A stretch of DNA of 25,414 bases from a virus, in the IMG/VR virus record IMGVR_UViG_3300038701_000692, positions 1-25,414 of that record; one strand, given 5' to 3'. Every line of letters begins with the position of its first letter. Positions within the stretch are counted from its first letter, which is position 1. A program made the position numbers and the translations under genes. The notes under the pieces were generated by a model that was not told the DNA's origin, made no database searches, and saw only the letters and a list, made by a program, of their open reading frames with translations. Of the stretch, positions 14,034 through 21,813 are shown piece after piece.

Positions 14034-14607
14034 CAATCTCCACAATTTCTTCCTCGAACTCCGTGACATCAGCATCGTCAGAAGCGGAGTAACCGTCTTC
14101 CTCTTCGATGCCGAAGTCAGCCAGAGATACGGATGACGTACCTTCGACCAGCTCGATCACTTGGACGATGACAGGCTGAAGGCTGACGCCTTTCTTGCCG
14201 TTGCTGTCCCAAGCGTACAATTCGCATCCGATGCGGATGGTGGATCCCTTGCCAATCACAGCCTTTGTCGGTGCGCCTTTGGCGTCAACGATCTTAGGTT
14301 TCCGGTCCCAGATCTCGTTTGTCTTACGGTTCTTTCGATTGACCGCCTTACAAGTGAAGGACACTAGCCCTGTTCGCTCGCCTTGGTCGTCTTCGTCAAA
14401 CTTCCAGCAGGTGTTGTCGCTGGGGTTCATCTTCTTGCCCCACGTTTGTTCGTAGAACTTCGAGATCTTATCCATGACTGGCTTCGCTGCCTCAATAGGC
14501 ACGGAAAGACGAGTCTGGTAAGCGCCGTACTCAGCGAATTTGAAGTCCGGCTTATTTAGATGTGGATGGATCGCAATCCCCTTGGGGAGAGTTACAACTT
14601 CAGCCAT
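14014..14607 (-). CDS. Single-stranded DNA-binding protein (T7 gp2.5-like)
   Basis: This 197-aa protein shows the gp2.5 layout: a beta-rich OB-fold core and a strongly acidic tail ending in phenylalanine (EEEIVEIDDHDDF). In T7 this tail contacts polymerase and helicase. Recognisable stretches include KPDFKFAEYGAYQTRLSVP and VIGKGSTIRIGCELYAWDS. It protects and anneals single strands during replication and recombination. AAAGGA lies 6 nt before the ATG. The phage promoter at 14636-14653 is about 30 nt upstream. Confidence 0.92.
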   Translation of the reverse strand: MAEVVTLPKGIAIHPHLNKPDFKFAEYGAYQTRLSVPIEAAKPVMDKISKFYEQTWGKKMNPSDNTCWKFDEDDQGERTGLVSFTCKAVNRKNRKTNEIWDRKPKIVDAKGAPTKAVIGKGSTIRIGCELYAWDSNGKKGVSLQPVIVQVIELVEGTSSVSLADFGIEEEDGYSASDDADVTEFEEEIVEIDDHDDF

Positions 14608-14635
14608 CTTAAATCCTTTCTTGAGGGTTTTGGTT

Positions 14636-14653
14636 GCTATACGACGTGTTAGC
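14636..14653 (-). promoter_or_regulatory. Phage RNAP promoter before the SSB gene
   Basis: This is an exact copy of GCTAACACGTCGTATAGC (minus strand), in the 80-nt gap between RNAP and the SSB gene. The predicted start is G14637. It is preceded by AAAAAA and a short inverted repeat, TAGG/CCTA. Confidence 0.88.
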
Positions 14654-14687
14654 TTTTTTCTGTAGGTTAAGCCTATTTTTGGGACTA

Positions 14688-17243
14688 TTAGCTGAAAAAG
14701 AAAACAGACTCCTCCACCTCAGACAGATCATATGACCCGTACTCAGGCAGCTCTGGAAGGTCTGCATCCTCACCAACTACTTCTCTGACTGTCTCAGCAA
14801 ACTGAGCCAAGACATCATTCTCCGAATACATTCTCTTGAATGCTCCTCGGATGGTTCCAGCAAACAGGGGCATGACTGTCGCATGGACAGCAAACGAGTC
14901 ATGTACCAATGCAAAGCTCGGCGTATATCCGTCCCACGATTGTACCTTTTCTAAGAAATCGAGAACAGTCATACGACAATGAGTTGCATCCATCGAATGT
15001 ACGAAATTCGGTGGAGTGCAGTTACGAACGGCTCTTATGTCCTGTCGTTGCCCGGGTACACGATAGCGAACGTCGTGCTGCCGCCCGTCCAGCGTGGTCG
15101 TGACACGCTTCATCACGCTCTCTGGCTCATCAACTTGAACAACGAAACCGTCTGGCGTCTTCCACTGGATCGGAGCGGTACGGTCGGCCTTGACGGACGC
15201 TGACGCACACTTGGTCAGGTAATCCATAGCCTCCCGAGCCTTCACTACGATGTCAGCAATAGACGCCCAGATGTGTTTGGACACAAACCGGGAGAATTGT
15301 GTTCGGTTGTGCCAAGGGGCAGGGGTTCCTTTCTCTATAGCTTCTCGGACAAAATCATCAGTGTACTCATCACAAGCCCGAAGGGTGCCAGAGTACGGCT
15401 GGATCATCGTGGGTCGCTTACAGATGGACCGGGTTATCCCGAAATCCAACGCAGCCAGCGCCATGTCTGCCTCTTCACCTTCTCCTTTCGCCATTTCCTC
15501 AAACTTCGCACGGGTTCGTTCGGCCACCTCGCCATAGATGTCCCGACGCTCATCGAGAGCGCAGAGGTTCACGCTCTCAGCGCCCTGTCGATCCCGGGTC
15601 ATCGCTGAGTAGTGTTGAAGGCCGGAGCATGTAGCGTCTACAGCAACGGGCAGGGTCGTCATGAAACCCTCGCCCCCGTGTTGGTGGAGGAGATAGATCT
15701 CACGACAGGCACGGAGGAACTGCCAAGGTTCTTCATCCGCAAGCTCGATGGCCCACCACAGATCAGCACGGTAGTCTTCCCCAGTCGCAAGGATTCGTTC
15801 GAGGTTGTCTTCGACCCACTTGATCCGGTCTTCCATAGCCAGCTTGTCTTGCCCAGCGCAGTTGGCAGTGTGGACGTAGATCCAAGCCACCTGTTCCTCA
15901 GAAGTAATCGGAGTGCCTGTGCCAAACTCCAAGATGCCTTTGTGTAAATCAGATCCTTGAGGACTGAGAGCAGAGGTCTTCGGATACATACGGCCCCGGC
16001 TATCCAGATCCCAAGCGTACCAGATTTTTTCGAACTCCGCGTAGTCCTCGGCCATACGGAAGGCCTGAAGCACTTGATACCGCTCAGAGCGAGCCTTGCG
16101 GTTCGCCTGATGCGTTTCCCAACACGCACGACGATAAGCCTTACCACCCGGTCCCTCCGGGTCAGCCTCGGCCTCTGGAGTAACTGGCGGTACTGGACGG
16201 TCTCCAGATCTAGGCAGTCCGCCTAAATCATTGTCCGCATCGAAGGCCCACTTCGCCGCCTCCAAAACCCAGGAGTTGACGTGCCACGGTGTATCCTGAA
16301 CGGCGTTGACGGAGGTGAGGATCGAAGAGAAATCGGAGTGACTGGCGTCGTACAAAAATCCTTTAGTGGATCTCTTGATAAGCGGGAACGGAGTGACGTG
16401 GTTTGTCAGGTAGGGTCCACCGATCAAATGTTCCTGCGTCCAAGGGAGTGGAGGGACTACCATTGGCATCCAAAAGTTCTCTCGTAACGCTGAGTTCTCG
16501 ATACGCTCAGTGACCTGTTTGACCAGTTCCTCTGTGGCGTAAACCATCTTCTCTTTGACCTTGCCTCGGACACCAAAGATATCAACGATGTCCAGAAGAC
16601 CCGTTCCATTCTGAAAACACTCCAAGAACATCAGGCCAAATTTCAAGCAGTTCTCTGGTGTCCAGTTAGGATGACGCCAAACAAGTTCTTCACGGCGGAA
16701 TTGGCTTTGGATCAGATCCTTCGTCCGATGACGCGGAAGCCCTCGCTCTTTAGCTGTCCGCATGAGACGTTTGAGCATCATGAACTTGTTGTCTCGGAAC
16801 CAACGCATCCGCAGCTCGTCGTGAACACGTTCTGCAATCGCAAAGGCCAAAGCTGTTCGGGTCAGCTTGACCTCACGTCCCCGCATGGCAACGGTGTTGA
16901 CGATGGCCTTAGTACCAAGGAAGCCGATGGTCTCTATGTCGAGGTATTTGTCCTGACACATCGCCAAAGCTGCATGACGCCGCCCGGGGCGATCTGCGTC
17001 CTTCATCCAAGACGCAAGTTCTTCAGTCACTCGACGGTCGAAGGTATTGACCACGTTTGTCCCTGCAGGAGATTGACTGAACTCACCGACGTTCTCTAGT
17101 CGATCATGGTTCGCGATGTATCTTTGGTATCCAATGCTCCGAGACTTGGCCTCTAAAGAGACCTGAGTCTTCACAAGATCTTCTCCATATTCATCAATAT
17201 ATTTTCTTAGGATCTTGGGGTTCTTGAGATCTTTAGTATCCAT
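14688..17243 (-). CDS. Single-subunit DNA-directed RNA polymerase (T7-like)
   Basis: This 851-aa enzyme (T7 has 883) contains the catalytic motifs: DLDSRGRMYP near 412-421, VAVDATCSGLQHYSAM (Asp536), RSICKRPTMIQPYS (Lys609, Tyr617) and VHDSF (Asp782). T7 has Gly after the motif-B Tyr, but here it is Ser. The predicted promoter-recognition loop lies near residues 714-741, just before NCTPPNFVHSMD. The C-terminus ends in aromatic residues (VFFFS), like the T7 foot. It transcribes the middle and late genes from the repeated 18-nt promoter. The gene is preceded by its own phage-type promoter and by the box-rich control region. Shine-Dalgarno GAGG lies 10 nt before the ATG. Confidence 0.98.
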   Translation of the reverse strand: MDTKDLKNPKILRKYIDEYGEDLVKTQVSLEAKSRSIGYQRYIANHDRLENVGEFSQSPAGTNVVNTFDRRVTEELASWMKDADRPGRRHAALAMCQDKYLDIETIGFLGTKAIVNTVAMRGREVKLTRTALAFAIAERVHDELRMRWFRDNKFMMLKRLMRTAKERGLPRHRTKDLIQSQFRREELVWRHPNWTPENCLKFGLMFLECFQNGTGLLDIVDIFGVRGKVKEKMVYATEELVKQVTERIENSALRENFWMPMVVPPLPWTQEHLIGGPYLTNHVTPFPLIKRSTKGFLYDASHSDFSSILTSVNAVQDTPWHVNSWVLEAAKWAFDADNDLGGLPRSGDRPVPPVTPEAEADPEGPGGKAYRRACWETHQANRKARSERYQVLQAFRMAEDYAEFEKIWYAWDLDSRGRMYPKTSALSPQGSDLHKGILEFGTGTPITSEEQVAWIYVHTANCAGQDKLAMEDRIKWVEDNLERILATGEDYRADLWWAIELADEEPWQFLRACREIYLLHQHGGEGFMTTLPVAVDATCSGLQHYSAMTRDRQGAESVNLCALDERRDIYGEVAERTRAKFEEMAKGEGEEADMALAALDFGITRSICKRPTMIQPYSGTLRACDEYTDDFVREAIEKGTPAPWHNRTQFSRFVSKHIWASIADIVVKAREAMDYLTKCASASVKADRTAPIQWKTPDGFVVQVDEPESVMKRVTTTLDGRQHDVRYRVPGQRQDIRAVRNCTPPNFVHSMDATHCRMTVLDFLEKVQSWDGYTPSFALVHDSFAVHATVMPLFAGTIRGAFKRMYSENDVLAQFAETVREVVGEDADLPELPEYGSYDLSEVEESVFFFS

Positions 17244-17272
17244 AGATCATGGTCCTCTCGGAGGTTTGGCTT

Positions 17273-17290
17273 GCTATACGACGTGTTAGC
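17273..17290 (-). promoter_or_regulatory. Phage RNAP promoter before the RNAP gene
   Basis: This is an exact copy of GCTAACACGTCGTATAGC (minus strand), about 30 nt before the RNAP start. It would give positive autoregulation once some polymerase is present. The first expression must come from a host promoter further upstream. Confidence 0.82.
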
Positions 17291-17511
17291 TTTTGTTCGC
17301 GTTCTGGTAGGTGTCAGTGGCCCTAAATTCCATTGGTTCCATTGGTGGAATTGTGCCACTTTTGTACGTATATAAGATGGACGTTTCCCATTGATTTCAT
17401 TGATAGAAATCGAGGTACTCCCACGTATAGGTCAATATGATTTCGAGGTTTGCGCTCTTATCATTGGTTAGTTTGAGGGGTTCGGACAATGTCTAAGTAT
17501 CTGAAATTAAA
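17291..17511 (-). promoter_or_regulatory. Control region upstream of RNAP with CCAATGA-type boxes
   Basis: This 220-nt gap contains no gene. It contains a tandem TTCCATTGG repeat (17328-17345), then TATATAAG (17369-17376). Two more boxes follow (CCATTGAT 17388-17395, TTCATTGAT 17396-17404), then TCATTGG (17461-17467). On the minus strand TATATAAG reads CTTATATA and is a possible host -10 region, without a good TTGACA at the usual distance. Boxes on both sides of it look like operators. Arm-type integrase sites are the alternative, because the integrase gene adjoins. Confidence 0.5.
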
Positions 17512-17545
17512 GGAAAAAAATGGGGTCCACAATGAGCAGACCCCA
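17512..17545 (-). terminator. Rho-independent terminator after the integrase gene
   Basis: On the minus strand TGGGGTC (17545-17539), an 11-nt loop and GACCCCA (17527-17521) form a perfect 7-bp stem. Seven T residues and CC follow. It lies 13 nt after the integrase stop and would separate early or lysogeny transcription from the RNAP operon. Confidence 0.9.
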
Positions 17546-17557
17546 ATGATTAGTAGG

Positions 17558-18547
17558 TTACCCAATGACTTTTGCAAGCTCATCGAGGTACGATGGAGCG
17601 AGGTGCATGTAACGCTGGGTTGTCTTTAGATCCGTGTGTCCTGCGAGCGCTTGGATCTTGGTTACACCTACGTCTTTCATAGCGAGACGGGAGAAACAGG
17701 TGTGCCTGAGTGTATGGATCACCACGTCATCCAGCCCTGCCCTGTGACAGGCGCGACGGAATGACCGGGCGTAGGAATCGTAGGTGAACGGAAAGTATCG
17801 TTGGTCGTACAACGTCCGCTCTGGTAGTGCCGATTTAGCCGTGTCACTCAGCGGAATGACGCGGTTCTTTCTGCCCTTGCCCAAGACCTGAAGGATAGAC
17901 CCTCGGGTTTCGTCGTCGGTACGGTCCATAGGACGTACAGAGAGAGCCTCGCCTACTCGTAGACCAGTGTAGAGCTGGAACTTCGTCAGGTCTCTCCAGT
18001 GCGTTTTGTTGAACGCACGGAGTAACCGAACCTCTTCCTCTTCGGTCAGGAAGCGGTGCCTTGTCAGCGGGTTCGGTAGCTTCCGAGGGAACTTGGGCTT
18101 CTCGGTAATCAAGCCCTCTTGGTAGGCGTGTTTCATGACAAGCTGCAAGACAAGACGGTGATGGTTCACGGTCGAGTTTTTGAAACTTAAATTGTCTTGT
18201 GCGTGGATCAGGAACTCACGAATCTCCCGTGTATCAATCGCATGAATGGGAGTATCGGGAGTCCAGTAGCGCATGAACGTGTTGCACATTGAGCGGTAGT
18301 TATCCTTGGTCTTGTTCACGGTACGGCTGGCCCTGTAGAAGCTCTCGACCACACTGAGGAGGCTAGAGTTCTTCACAGCGACACGATTGTCAGGAACGTC
18401 CATACCCTTAGCAACTGCATCCTTGGCTGCTGCTTCCCAAGTCAACGCTTGTTCTCGGGTGTCGAAGGTGAACGTGCGGCCACCGATGCGATTGCTACAC
18501 CAGCGGCCTTGCGGGAACTTCTTCGTGGGTTGTGTACGTGTTGGCAT
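17558..18547 (-). CDS. int: Tyrosine-family site-specific integrase
   Basis: This 329-aa recombinase has an N-terminal arm-type DNA-binding region (GRTFTFDTREQALTWEAAA), a SAM-like core-binding domain (about 60-150) and a complete catalytic domain. The catalytic residues are Arg197 (YTGLRVGEA), Lys224, His278-Arg281 (HTLRHTCFSRLA), His304 (LAGHTD) and Tyr313 (TTQRYMHLA). All are present, so it should be active. It would integrate the phage into the host chromosome or excise it. The start ATG overlaps the stop of the MarR-like gene (TGATG). Integrases upstream of RNAP are known in some marine T7-like phages. No host tRNA fragment was found next to it, so attP is not placed. Confidence 0.96.
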   Translation of the reverse strand: MPTRTQPTKKFPQGRWCSNRIGGRTFTFDTREQALTWEAAAKDAVAKGMDVPDNRVAVKNSSLLSVVESFYRASRTVNKTKDNYRSMCNTFMRYWTPDTPIHAIDTREIREFLIHAQDNLSFKNSTVNHHRLVLQLVMKHAYQEGLITEKPKFPRKLPNPLTRHRFLTEEEEVRLLRAFNKTHWRDLTKFQLYTGLRVGEALSVRPMDRTDDETRGSILQVLGKGRKNRVIPLSDTAKSALPERTLYDQRYFPFTYDSYARSFRRACHRAGLDDVVIHTLRHTCFSRLAMKDVGVTKIQALAGHTDLKTTQRYMHLAPSYLDELAKVIG

Positions 18548-18906
18548 CAGTCCTCCATCAACGCTTCAAGCTCACCACAGAAGGCACGGCCTTTGTGCGT
18601 GATTTGTACGAGTTTACGGCGGTAATCCTCTGGGTCAGGGATGGTCTTGAGGTAGCCATAGCCATCAGGACGTGATCCATCAGGTCGCTTCCAGCCTTCC
18701 TCGGCCCAGATCGATACGTTACGGGATACGTTGGATCTCGTGCCGCCATGAGCGAGAAGGATGTCACGAACGTCAGCGATGGTGGTGACATCTTCGTCAA
18801 TAGCGGCGCTTAGGAACGCATTTACTGCTAGCACAGACATCTGTGGGTCCATCGAAGAAAGCTTGCGGATGGCCTTGAGCAGTTTTTTGAGTTCGGTCTT
18901 TTTCAT
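18547..18906 (-). CDS. MarR-like winged-helix regulator
   Basis: This 119-aa protein has an N-terminal Lys-rich helix, a helix-turn-helix (TIADVRDILLAHGGTRSNVS then RNVSIWAEEGW), and a wing-like segment DPEDYRRKLVQITHKGRAFC. The latter resembles the wing and last helix of MarR-type repressors. It is translationally coupled to the integrase (TGATG). A DNA-binding protein beside an integrase is a natural candidate for a repressor or excision/integration regulator, and for the protein that recognises the CCAATGA boxes. That link is inference only. Confidence 0.8.
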   Translation of the reverse strand: MKKTELKKLLKAIRKLSSMDPQMSVLAVNAFLSAAIDEDVTTIADVRDILLAHGGTRSNVSRNVSIWAEEGWKRPDGSRPDGYGYLKTIPDPEDYRRKLVQITHKGRAFCGELEALMED

Positions 18907-18909
18907 AAG

Positions 18910-19125
18910 TTATCCATAGAGGTACATACTGATATCCTCCACTTTGCGGTCCCATGCAACGATGGTTGCGAATATCTCGGCGTGTCCATGCTCTGAAAAT
19001 TCGCAGATCTTCGTGAATGCTCCGCTCGGTGATTCTGCTACGACGCTGGCTTCTTTTGCGCCTACTCCAAGTGCGGTTTCTAGGATATCGTAAATTTTAG
19101 GGTGTTGCCACGTTGGATGCTGCAT
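18910..19125 (-). CDS. Hypothetical protein (71 aa)
   Basis: This small soluble alpha/beta-looking protein (MQHPTWQHPKIYDILETALG, ending DRKVEDISMYLYG) belongs to no family I recognise. Its stop lies 3 nt before the MarR-like ATG, so it is probably the first gene of the regulator-integrase unit. The upstream gap of about 70 nt (19126-19195) contains an AT-rich stretch but no convincing promoter. Confidence 0.65.
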   Translation of the reverse strand: MQHPTWQHPKIYDILETALGVGAKEASVVAESPSGAFTKICEFSEHGHAEIFATIVAWDRKVEDISMYLYG

Positions 19126-19195
19126 TGGAATATAATCTCACTCTTTTCGGAAGACTAGGGAAACAAAGAATGTTCTCATTACGTTCTCTATGCAG

Positions 19196-19387
19196 TCAAT
19201 AGGTCGGAGGCGGGTTCCAGACCTGCCCTTTAGTGTTGACGGTCCACCGAAGCGGATGATTCTGCGTGTCTGGTGTTTTCGAAAGCCAGCTCTGCGAAAA
19301 GAGCCAGCCTTTCATGCCGACTATAGGGATTGGCGTACGAGTGGCGAGGCCCCCCTGTCCGACGATTATTCGGCAACAGTTTTCCAT
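19196..19387 (-). CDS. Hypothetical protein (63 aa)
   Basis: This frame starts at ATG 19387, with AGGAG 5 nt upstream overlapping the stop of the preceding gene. The longer frame to 19585 covers that gene in another frame and is not the right start. The protein (MENCCRIIVGQGGLATRTPI, ending GQVWNPPPTY) is rich in Gly, Pro, Thr and Trp with two adjacent cysteines near the N-terminus. No family is recognised. Confidence 0.62.
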   Translation of the reverse strand: MENCCRIIVGQGGLATRTPIPIVGMKGWLFSQSWLSKTPDTQNHPLRWTVNTKGQVWNPPPTY

Positions 19388-19395
19388 CGTGTCTC

Positions 19396-19515
19396 CTATT
19401 CTTCGGGTCGCCCGGGTCCATGATGGATCCCCGGCTCGGTTAAGCCAATGTAGATAGGTAGCGCGAACACGTAGAGAAGAACTACGAGACAAATCGCGAC
19501 TGTGCGTAGGTACAT
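19396..19515 (-). CDS. Small single-pass membrane protein (39 aa)
   Basis: This frame begins MYLRTVAICLVVLLYVFALP, with GAGG 7 nt upstream, and ends GPGRPEE. It has one hydrophobic helix at residues 5-24 and a hydrophilic C-terminus, so it is a membrane-anchored peptide or signal-anchor protein. Its stop codon is part of the next Shine-Dalgarno. The function is unknown; small early membrane proteins in T7-like phages often affect host physiology or exclude superinfecting phages. Confidence 0.62.
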   Translation of the reverse strand: MYLRTVAICLVVLLYVFALPIYIGLTEPGIHHGPGRPEE

Positions 19516-19600
19516 CAAAAAACCTCGTTGATCGTGATGATAGTAGTAACATATGTATCAAATCTTTTCTTGCATTAAATAACAAAGTGAGACAAAAGAA

Positions 19601-20077
19601 TCACATGAATGCTGGCGTATTGCCTAGCTTCCACACCGCGAATCTAGATTTGTCGCCACGGTAGTACTGCTGATACGCGGTGACAGCGCTGGGTGCCTTG
19701 TACTCGTCGGGCATACACTGCGGCGGGTCAGTCCAGCCGTGGTTGTCGAGATTGCGCGGCGCTGGTGCGAGGGTGAAGAGAAGGCCGGATTTCTCGACCT
19801 TGTGAGTGCGTTGGTAGCGTCGGGTATAGTCGAGGCAACAAGCGTCCAGCAGCTTATGAAGCCAGCGGTAGTGCTGCATGGACGCGCGTACCCAGACAGC
19901 GCTGGGGTGGTTGCGGTGCGTCACCTTGTAAATGCCAGGTGGTGCAAGGTCACCGTCGAGGACGTGGTGAGCCGTGGACAGGAGCTGCGCATACTCAAGG
20001 ATCATCTTGACGCAGTGCTTGTCGCAATGGAGCTGTGCGCAGGTCGCTGGGTCAGGATCTAGATAGAAGATGTTCAT
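19601..20077 (-). CDS. Conserved phage protein of unknown function (158 aa)
   Basis: The N-terminus MNIFYLDPDPATCAQLHCDK then HCVKMILEYAQLLSTAH is a pattern I associate with a widespread phage protein family that has no firm function (invariant His, Asp, Lys, Cys and Met positions near the start). The rest contains many His, Trp and Tyr residues and ends GDKSRFAVWKLGNTPAFM. CAGGAG lies upstream, and the ATG overlaps the stop of the preceding gene as ATGA. The concentration of His, Cys and Asp residues suggests a metal-dependent enzyme, but none can be named. Confidence 0.78.
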   Translation of the reverse strand: MNIFYLDPDPATCAQLHCDKHCVKMILEYAQLLSTAHHVLDGDLAPPGIYKVTHRNHPSAVWVRASMQHYRWLHKLLDACCLDYTRRYQRTHKVEKSGLLFTLAPAPRNLDNHGWTDPPQCMPDEYKAPSAVTAYQQYYRGDKSRFAVWKLGNTPAFM

Positions 20078-20292
20078 GCCTCGGTCTCCTGTTCTTCGGT
20101 GGCGATGATTGCATCGAGTGCTTCGAGCGCTGCGTTAAAGGCTTGCTCCGCTTGTTCGTTGCGCCCAGCCATGAGCATGAGGAGCGTGAACTCCATTTTA
20201 TGCTTCGCTGTCTTGGCGTTCTCAATGAGAGGTGCGGTTACCCGTTGGCGGTACTTGCTGAGGTCGAAGCCTTTGGTTGATGCGGTAAACAT
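20074..20292 (-). CDS. Small helical protein (72 aa)
   Basis: This all-helical, acidic protein (FDLSKYRQRVTAPLIENAKT, then QAEQAFNAALEALDAI) starts with a strong AAGGAG 8 nt before the ATG. Its stop overlaps the next start. Its last helix resembles that of the 60-aa protein at 21810-21992 (KALDGIDALYPEE), so the two may be distant paralogues. No family is recognised. Confidence 0.72.
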   Translation of the reverse strand: MFTASTKGFDLSKYRQRVTAPLIENAKTAKHKMEFTLLMLMAGRNEQAEQAFNAALEALDAIIATEEQETEA

Positions 20293-20340
20293 GGTGGTTA
20301 CTCCTTGTGAAATTTGTATTACCCCTATTCGTGGGATGAT

Positions 20341-21099
20341 TTAGTGAAGACCGTAAGACACATTCGGAACGTCTGCAGACCAACAGGCTCGGCAATTGCC
20401 GCAATGTCCGAAGTCATAGGGCTTGCGACCCTCGCGATTGAGCGAATGAAAATGTTCATCGCTAAGAACCTCAAACGTCCCGTCTTTGTTTTCATGGGTG
20501 CGGTACGCTGGGCATTCGTGACCGTGAACCTTCGGGTTGATATCCTTGCGATGCACGGTACTGGTGTGGCTATGGTTGGCGATAGGTGCATCGTCAATCA
20601 TGGTCGCACTGACACGGATAACAAGGTTAGTCGGTATGAACCCGCCAGCCTTGCGATAGCGTTTGACCATGCCAGCCTCGCGAGTAGGTAACCAGTGCGA
20701 GACTTCTGGGGTCATGACTGCGACTTGACAGATAGCCGATAGCATTTCGACGGATTGCAAGTCGCCGCTGTCGAACCAACGGTGATACGGTTGACCCGTC
20801 TTAGCAGCGAAGTGCGTTATCTGTCGCACCATAGCAGCAACCCATGCGTCGGGATCGTTGGTAATGGCGTCAACAGAACGGTGCAGGTTATTCGTCCAAC
20901 CCATGTTGACGCTAGGACGCATTTTTTGCAGCTTGATCGCGTAGCACTTGTGGCACGTCGAACCTTTAATCTTGGCTAACTTGCTACCCGCTTTGCAGTG
21001 AAGCGCGGATACGGCAAAGGCTGACCCGGGCATCTTGGTGTTGCGGATAGACACGGCACCAGCTGCATCACGGGCGGCACGTAGAGACATGAAAGACAT
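20341..21099 (-). CDS. gp88-like phage protein
   Basis: This 252-aa protein starts at ATG 21099 (MSFMSLRAARDAAG), with GAGG 7 nt upstream. It shows the pattern of the mycobacteriophage gene-product-88 family: an N-terminal substrate-like stretch NTKMPGSAFAVSALHCKAGS, then TCHKCYA, YHRWFDSGDLQSVEMLSAIC, HWLPTREAGMV, VIRVSATMIDDA and a C-terminal Cys cluster HCGNCRACW. The cysteines and His residues suggest bound metal (zinc or Fe-S), although the biochemical role of the family is not known to me. It is the largest early gene in the window. Confidence 0.78.
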   Translation of the reverse strand: MSFMSLRAARDAAGAVSIRNTKMPGSAFAVSALHCKAGSKLAKIKGSTCHKCYAIKLQKMRPSVNMGWTNNLHRSVDAITNDPDAWVAAMVRQITHFAAKTGQPYHRWFDSGDLQSVEMLSAICQVAVMTPEVSHWLPTREAGMVKRYRKAGGFIPTNLVIRVSATMIDDAPIANHSHTSTVHRKDINPKVHGHECPAYRTHENKDGTFEVLSDEHFHSLNREGRKPYDFGHCGNCRACWSADVPNVSYGLH

Positions 21100-21158
21100 A
21101 TATAAACCTCGCATGGTGATAGTGATAGTTCTGAGCGTGGGATTAAATGCGCTCAATC

Positions 21159-21188
21159 GGTGCGACACGGGGAGGAACGCATCGCACC
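21159..21188. other. Intercistronic hairpin
   Basis: GGTGCGA (21159-21165) and TCGCACC (21182-21188) are perfect 7-nt inverted repeats around a 16-nt loop. They lie in the gap between the 62-aa gene and the gp88-like gene. There is no T run, so a terminator is unlikely; an RNase processing site or mRNA-stabilising hairpin fits better. Confidence 0.5.
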
Positions 21189-21199
21189 TGTTGAATGCA

Positions 21200-21388
21200 C
21201 TACAGCCAGTCAGGTGCTTCGGGCGCTACTTGCACGGAATAGCCAAGCGCTTTGATTGCGCCTATCTCTCGTTCTGAGAAAGTCACGGAACCGGATAGGT
21301 CGCTAAACAATTGGGCAGTCTTGCAAGACGGATAGACACGCACTTTGCCGTAGCTGCTTTTGACGGTTACCTTGATCGTGTTGCTCAT
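21200..21388 (-). CDS. Hypothetical protein (62 aa)
   Basis: This small beta-rich-looking protein (MSNTIKVTVKSSYGKVRVYP, later FSEREIGAIKALGYSVQV) ends in PEAPDWL. It starts 4 nt after the stop of the HTH gene, with a G-rich sequence upstream. The composition and tight spacing fit a real early gene. No family is recognised. Confidence 0.65.
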   Translation of the reverse strand: MSNTIKVTVKSSYGKVRVYPSCKTAQLFSDLSGSVTFSEREIGAIKALGYSVQVAPEAPDWL

Positions 21389-21392
21389 GCCG

Positions 21393-21602
21393 CTACCCCC
21401 AGAAGCCGATGTAGTAGTAACGGCTATATCGCTGACCCGTGACAGGGTTCCTGCGCCACGTCTGCTCTATACGGTGACCGCGTTCCCTGAGACGGTGGAT
21501 TTCCTTTGTTGGCGACCCGATACACAGGTCAAGGATTGCCTCGCGTGGGCTAACGGTGCGGTTGGTTTTTAGGTGCTGCAACAATGCGTCGGTTTTGCTC
21601 AT
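21393..21602 (-). CDS. Small helix-turn-helix protein (69 aa)
   Basis: This protein has a helix-turn-helix: DALLQHLKTNRTVSPREAIL, then IGSPTKEIHRLRERGHRIE. It is followed by a beta-hairpin wing (RNPVTGQRYSRYYYIGFWG). This is the arrangement of the small phage HTH proteins that regulate or bind DNA. TGGAGAAACTC gives a good Shine-Dalgarno before the ATG. It is an alternative candidate for the protein that binds the CCAATGA boxes. Confidence 0.75.
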   Translation of the reverse strand: MSKTDALLQHLKTNRTVSPREAILDLCIGSPTKEIHRLRERGHRIEQTWRRNPVTGQRYSRYYYIGFWG

Positions 21603-21729
21603 GAGTTTCTCCAGTCATGGCGGTTACAAGCGCGGGTTAGTCCATCGCTTGAAAAGGCCCACGTCAGGGACATGGGCTAGTTCAAGGGAGGAGGTAGAGA
21701 GAGGTTTATTACATACGTGGGATTAATAC

Positions 21730-21813
21730 TCAAGCGGAATAAGCCCACGCAATGAGAAGAGCTGTCGGCACAAGCGGCAGGAAGATGGTCACGAGTACGG
21801 TTCCGAAGGTCAT
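21730..21813 (-). CDS. Tiny membrane peptide (27 aa)
   Basis: This frame (MTFGTVLVTIFLPLVPTALL, ending AWAYSA) is almost entirely hydrophobic and would span the membrane once. Its ATG overlaps the stop of the upstream 60-aa gene as ATGA, indicating translational coupling. An AATCCCACG intergenic motif follows the stop. The function is unknown. Confidence 0.55.
   Translation of the reverse strand: MTFGTVLVTIFLPLVPTALLIAWAYSA

Noticed and set aside
14659-14683. Small TAGG/CCTA hairpin followed by TTTTT on the plus strand
   Set aside because: The stem is only 4-5 bp and AT-rich, and there is no plus-strand transcript to terminate.
17408-17428. Plus-strand CCCACGTATAGG resembling the promoter on the opposite strand
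   Set aside because: The match is limited to about eight positions, and no plus-strand gene follows.
17244-17560. tRNA gene or tRNA fragment as attachment site
   Set aside because: I read the gap for a T-arm and acceptor pattern and saw none; other intergenic regions also gave no tRNA.
19516-19600. AT-rich gap with possible -35 TTGTTA and -10-like elements on the minus strand
   Set aside because: No pair of hexamers has acceptable spacing, so I do not call a host promoter.
21599-21673. 24-codon minus-strand ORF whose stop overlaps the HTH gene start (ATGA)
   Set aside because: No Shine-Dalgarno and no recognisable composition; the overlap alone is not enough.
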